Below, piece by piece: positions 6,252 to 7,441 of a DNA stretch of 7,441 nucleotides. The first letter of the stretch is position 1; every line of letters begins with the position of its first letter. This stretch comes from DASVXQ01 sp046727955 (GTDB lineage: Bacteria > Actinomycetota > CALGFH01), in the NCBI GenBank assembly GCA_046727955.1, contig JBKPDO010000059.1, forward strand, positions 1 through 7,441, given 5' to 3'. A model generated the notes under the pieces. The model worked only from the letters and a program-made list of their open reading frames with translations, was not told the origin of the DNA and did no database searches. A program made the position numbers and the translations under genes.

Positions 6252-6599
6252 CTAGGGGTGGTTCTCTACCACGTACACGCTACTGAGCCGGTCCGCCCCG
6301 CCAGGCGCTGTCGCAGCTCCCCGACCTCGCGATGCTGCGGCGGATCCGATTGGGAGGGCTTGGGCGCCGTGTCCTGATCGAGGACCTGGCCGCGTGGCCC
6401 CACCAGGCCCTTGACCTGCGGCGGGACGGGTCGGGTCTGACGCGACTGCCGAGCACCCGAAGGTCACGGGCCTGCTGCAATCGATTGCATAGCAGCGGGA
6501 CTGATACTCGGGGCGGGCCATGACAACGTTGTCATCCGCGGGTCGCCCTGCGCCTGGATGGTCGGGACGGCACGCCGCGGCGGGCCAGGTCGGGGTCAT
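6252..6599 (-). CDS. Doubtful 115-aa reading frame, frame change suspected
   Basis: ATG (6597-6599) overlaps the TGA of the HTH gene as ATGA, which favours translation. The first half has acceptable codon use (MARPEYQSRCYAIDC, then SRPVTFGC with three spaced cysteines), but the second half becomes Gly/Pro/Ala-rich with poor third-position GC, as an out-of-frame read does. In another minus frame the stretch from about 6450 to the TAG at 6266-6268 looks better (VLDQDTAPKPSQSDPP, then HREVGELRQRLAGR). A single indel near 6430-6455 would join the two into one protein of about 110 aa. The alternatives are two separate tiny genes, or no gene at all, the region being regulatory. It contains two perfect palindromes (6476-6489 and 6520-6535). 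Confidence 0.3.
   Translation of the reverse strand: MTPTWPAAACRPDHPGAGRPADDNVVMARPEYQSRCYAIDCSRPVTFGCSAVASDPTRPAAGQGPGGATRPGPRSGHGAQALPIGSAAASRGRGAATAPGGADRLSSVYVVENHP
6266..6403 (-). CDS. Possible 45-aa open reading frame
   Basis: GTG (6401-6403), preceded by a weak AAGGG about five bases away, to TAG (6266-6268). The product would begin MGPRGQVLDQDTAPKPSQ, then a polar helix (HREVGELRQRLAGR) and SVACTW. Third positions are much richer in G/C than in the overlapping 6252-6599 frame over the same bases, so this is the more likely coding frame here. It is either a gene of its own or the 3' half of a frameshifted gene starting at 6599. No family is recognised. Confidence 0.35.
   Translation of the reverse strand: MGPRGQVLDQDTAPKPSQSDPPQHREVGELRQRLAGRTGSVACTW
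6476..6489. promoter_or_regulatory. Operator-like 14-bp palindrome, copy 1
   Basis: TGCAATCGATTGCA, perfect over 14 bp and identical to the copy at 7018-7031. Its layout (TG, central CG, CA) matches the general pattern of LacI/GalR-family operators. It lies 241 bp upstream of the 69-aa gene and 107 bp downstream of the HTH gene. An identical pair flanking one regulator gene suggests a binding site used twice, possibly by looping. Confidence 0.65.
6520..6535. promoter_or_regulatory. Operator-like 16-bp palindrome
   Basis: ATGACAACGTTGTCAT, perfect over 16 bp. It shares the TGnnAnCGnTnnCA skeleton with the neighbouring TGCAATCGATTGCA; the two centres are 45 bp apart, about four helical turns. 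This favours a pair of related repressor sites on one face of the DNA. It falls inside the doubtful 6252-6599 reading frame, which weakens that frame's claim to be coding only. Confidence 0.6.
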
Positions 6600-6991
6600 G
6601 CCGGGTCGCCGTCCTCGCGCACGCGGCGCACCTGGATCAGCGTCATGGGCAGGTCCTCGTCCTCGGGGTCGCGCTGCTGCTGGTCCCGCAACTGCTCCAG
6701 GCGCAGCTCGCGGCGCGCGGCGGCGGACAGGCCAAAGCCGTTGGAGACGACCGGCGGCCAGGACAGGCGCAGGCGCTGGCGGTGTCGGGTGACCGCGCGG
6801 TGCACGGTGGACTGCGACACGCCGAACTGATCGGCCACGGTCTGCTGCCGCGCGCGGATCGGGCTGTGCAGCAGCAGGCCCAGGTAGGCGTCGTGGATCG
6901 CCGCGTCACGGGCCGGGCCGCGCTGGGCGTACCACCAGGCCAGCCAACCCGGCCAGGGTCCGCCGCGGTGCCAGCCCTGCACTCCTGCCAT
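6596..6991 (-). CDS. Helix-turn-helix DNA-binding protein (131 aa), probable regulator
   Basis: ATG at 6989-6991 is chosen because AGGAG (6999-7003) stands seven bases before it; an upstream GTG-type extension to 7057 would read through the operators. The N-terminus is Trp/Gly-rich (MAGVQGWHRGGPWPGWLAWW). The helix-turn-helix lies at about residues 50-77: RQQTVADQFGVSQSTVHRAV then RHRQRL, with the typical A-x3-G-V-S-x-S-T-V core. The C-terminal third is charged and acidic (LEQLRDQQQRDPEDEDLP) and may mediate dimerisation. Its own promoter region holds AGTGCATGCACT and TGCAATCGATTGCA within 40 bp of the start, so autoregulation is likely, and a second TGCAATCGATTGCA lies past its 3' end. The HTH resembles those of small phage and plasmid regulators; the exact family is not recognised. 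Confidence 0.8.
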   Translation of the reverse strand: MAGVQGWHRGGPWPGWLAWWYAQRGPARDAAIHDAYLGLLLHSPIRARQQTVADQFGVSQSTVHRAVTRHRQRLRLSWPPVVSNGFGLSAAARRELRLEQLRDQQQRDPEDEDLPMTLIQVRRVREDGDPA

Positions 6992-7003
6992 GTTCCTGCT
7001 CCT

Positions 7004-7015
7004 AGTGCATGCACT
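7004..7015. promoter_or_regulatory. 12-bp palindrome abutting the HTH gene's ribosome binding site
   Basis: AGTGCATGCACT is a perfect palindrome ending one base before AGGAG of the HTH gene on the minus strand. It shares TGCA half-sites with the 7018-7031 palindrome, two bases away. A protein bound here would block transcription, or the hairpin in RNA would sit next to the ribosome site. Confidence 0.5.
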
Positions 7016-7017
7016 TA

Positions 7018-7031
7018 TGCAATCGATTGCA
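7018..7031. promoter_or_regulatory. Operator-like 14-bp palindrome, copy 2, upstream of the HTH gene
   Basis: TGCAATCGATTGCA, identical to 6476-6489, centred about 33 bp upstream of the HTH start codon. This placement is typical of an autoregulatory operator. On the minus strand a possible -10 element (TAGGTT, about 7056-7061) lies further upstream, which would place this site just downstream of transcription start; that promoter call is weak. Confidence 0.65.
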
Positions 7032-7047
7032 CGGCTCCAGGTCCTGC

Positions 7048-7070
7048 ACCCGTACAACCTAGTACCGGGT
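7048..7070. promoter_or_regulatory. Inverted repeat with GTAC half-sites in the HTH gene's upstream region
   Basis: ACCCGTAC (7048-7055), spacer AACCTA, GTAC-C-GGGT (7062-7070): an eight-base dyad with one bulged base. It overlaps the possible minus-strand -10 (TAGGTT). It may be a third kind of operator or part of the promoter. The bases 7071-7133 show nothing I can name. Confidence 0.35.
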
Positions 7071-7133
7071 CCCGCGTGTTTTCCTGTCGGGCGTGGGGCC
7101 GAGGTGGGGCGTTGTATCAGTGTGCATCCACGT

Positions 7134-7227
7134 TCAGCATATCAGGATGCGGGACAGGTGGACCGGGATGCGGTACAGGTCGAGGTCGGGGAGCAGGCGC
7201 TGGCAACTGGATCAGCTCCCTGATCAT
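7134..7227 (-). pseudogene. Small gene remnant with an apparent one-base frameshift
   Basis: ATG (7225-7227) opens MIRELIQ with good codon use, after which that frame becomes Pro-rich with poor third positions (ending at 7117). Shifting by one base near 7203-7208 gives QRLLPDLDLYRIPVHLSRIL and TGA at 7134-7136, in which nearly every third position is G or C. The simplest reading is one protein of about 30 residues broken by an extra T in the AGTTGCC stretch (minus strand), through mutation or sequencing error. An 11-codon frame (7224-7259) linking it to the upstream zinc-ribbon gene by ATGA is probably not a gene on its own. No family is recognised. Confidence 0.35.
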
Positions 7228-7255
7228 CGGCGGTGCTGACGAAGGACAAGAACGG

Positions 7256-7441
7256 TCATGGCGCCGGCCAGTTGTGGCCGCAGGTCCAGCAGTGCAGCTC
7301 GCCCGGTGGCGCTCCTGGCCGGCGGCCGGTGGCGTACGGGGAGCCGCAGCTCGGGCACGGCGGCCCATCCGCGGACGTCTTCGAGACCCTGGCCCCGTCC
7401 GAAGACCTCGAACGTGTCGGGGTCCTCGGACGGGGCCAGGG
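7256..7441 (-). CDS. Small zinc-ribbon protein, 5' end not in the window
   Basis: Reading toward the TGA at 7256-7258, the frame gives DGPPCPSCGSPYATG, a 9-residue linker and ELHCWTCGHNWPAP. This is a clear C-P-x-C-G ... C-x-x-C-G-H zinc ribbon of about 30 residues. The frame is open to the right edge with no ATG, GTG or TTG, so the gene starts beyond 7441 or is frameshifted. In support of a frameshift, another frame reads well over 7380-7441 (EDPDTFEVFGRGQGLEDV). The inverted repeat at 7387-7441 lies inside this 5' part and makes it less trustworthy. It resembles the short zinc ribbons found in actinobacterial phage and element genes, probably binding nucleic acid. Confidence 0.6.
   Translation of the reverse strand, partial: PWPRPRTPTRSRSSDGARVSKTSADGPPCPSCGSPYATGRRPGAPPGELHCWTCGHNWPAP
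7387..7441. repeat. Long inverted repeat flush with the right window edge
   Basis: CCCTGGCCCCGTCCGA (7387-7402) and its exact complement TCGGACGGGGCCAGGG (7426-7441) form a 16-bp perfect stem. After one A/C mismatch it continues with GACC (7404-7407) pairing GGTC (7421-7424). The repeat ends exactly at the last base. It may be a strong terminator-like or recombination structure at which assembly stopped, or a fold-back artefact at a contig end. Confidence 0.85.

Noticed and set aside
7117..7368. Minus-strand 83-codon frame across the zinc ribbon
   Set aside because: Out of frame with the CPSCG...CWTCGH ribbon; Arg/Pro-rich product with poor third positions. Only its MIRELIQ segment seems real.
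1..7441. tRNA, rRNA, CRISPR array, insertion-sequence transposase or integrase
   Set aside because: I looked for clover-leaf patterns, regularly spaced repeats and transposase or recombinase motifs on both strands and saw none.

Overview
The window is high-GC DNA with strong G/C preference at third codon positions and sparse, densely overlapping small genes. This fits an actinobacterium (a Streptomyces-like or related actinomycete); no species can be named. It splits at about position 3762 into two unlike halves.

Left half (1-3761, minus strand). One continuous reading frame of about 1,235 codons encodes almost all of an HrpA-type DEAH-box ATP-dependent RNA helicase, from just after the Walker A lysine region to the C-terminal end of the DUF3418 domain. 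The first roughly 100 residues, including Walker A (GETGSGKT), are missing: helicase homology stops at a glutamine codon at 3759-3761, and the frame meets TAG at 3783-3785. The other end of the gene runs into a poly-G/poly-C tract with a 26-bp perfect palindrome at the very edge of the window.

Right half (3762-7441). This looks like one end of a mobile or accessory element (integrative element, plasmid or prophage). A three-gene plus-strand operon of tiny proteins (3842-4409) and a long minus-strand operon of small proteins (from about 6991, or from the right edge, down to 4535) converge on one bidirectional hairpin terminator (4427-4450). Nearly all neighbours are joined by ATGA or GTGA stop/start overlaps. 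Products include two helix-turn-helix proteins (131 and 116 aa), three small Cys-rich probable zinc-binding proteins, and several proteins I cannot assign. No integrase, replication or transfer gene is visible.

Regulation. The 131-aa HTH gene is bracketed by two identical copies of the perfect palindrome TGCAATCGATTGCA (6476-6489 and 7018-7031). A second palindrome of the same architecture, ATGACAACGTTGTCAT, lies at 6520-6535, and AGTGCATGCACT abuts the HTH gene's ribosome binding site. The central CG and the TGnnAnCGnTnnCA layout resemble LacI/GalR-family operators, although no LacI-family protein is encoded here.

Sequence quality. Both window edges carry strong inverted repeats, and two or three small reading frames in the right third seem to change frame mid-way (7134-7227, 6252-6599, possibly 7256-7441). 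This suggests a contig with edge artefacts and a few indels, or genuinely decaying genes.
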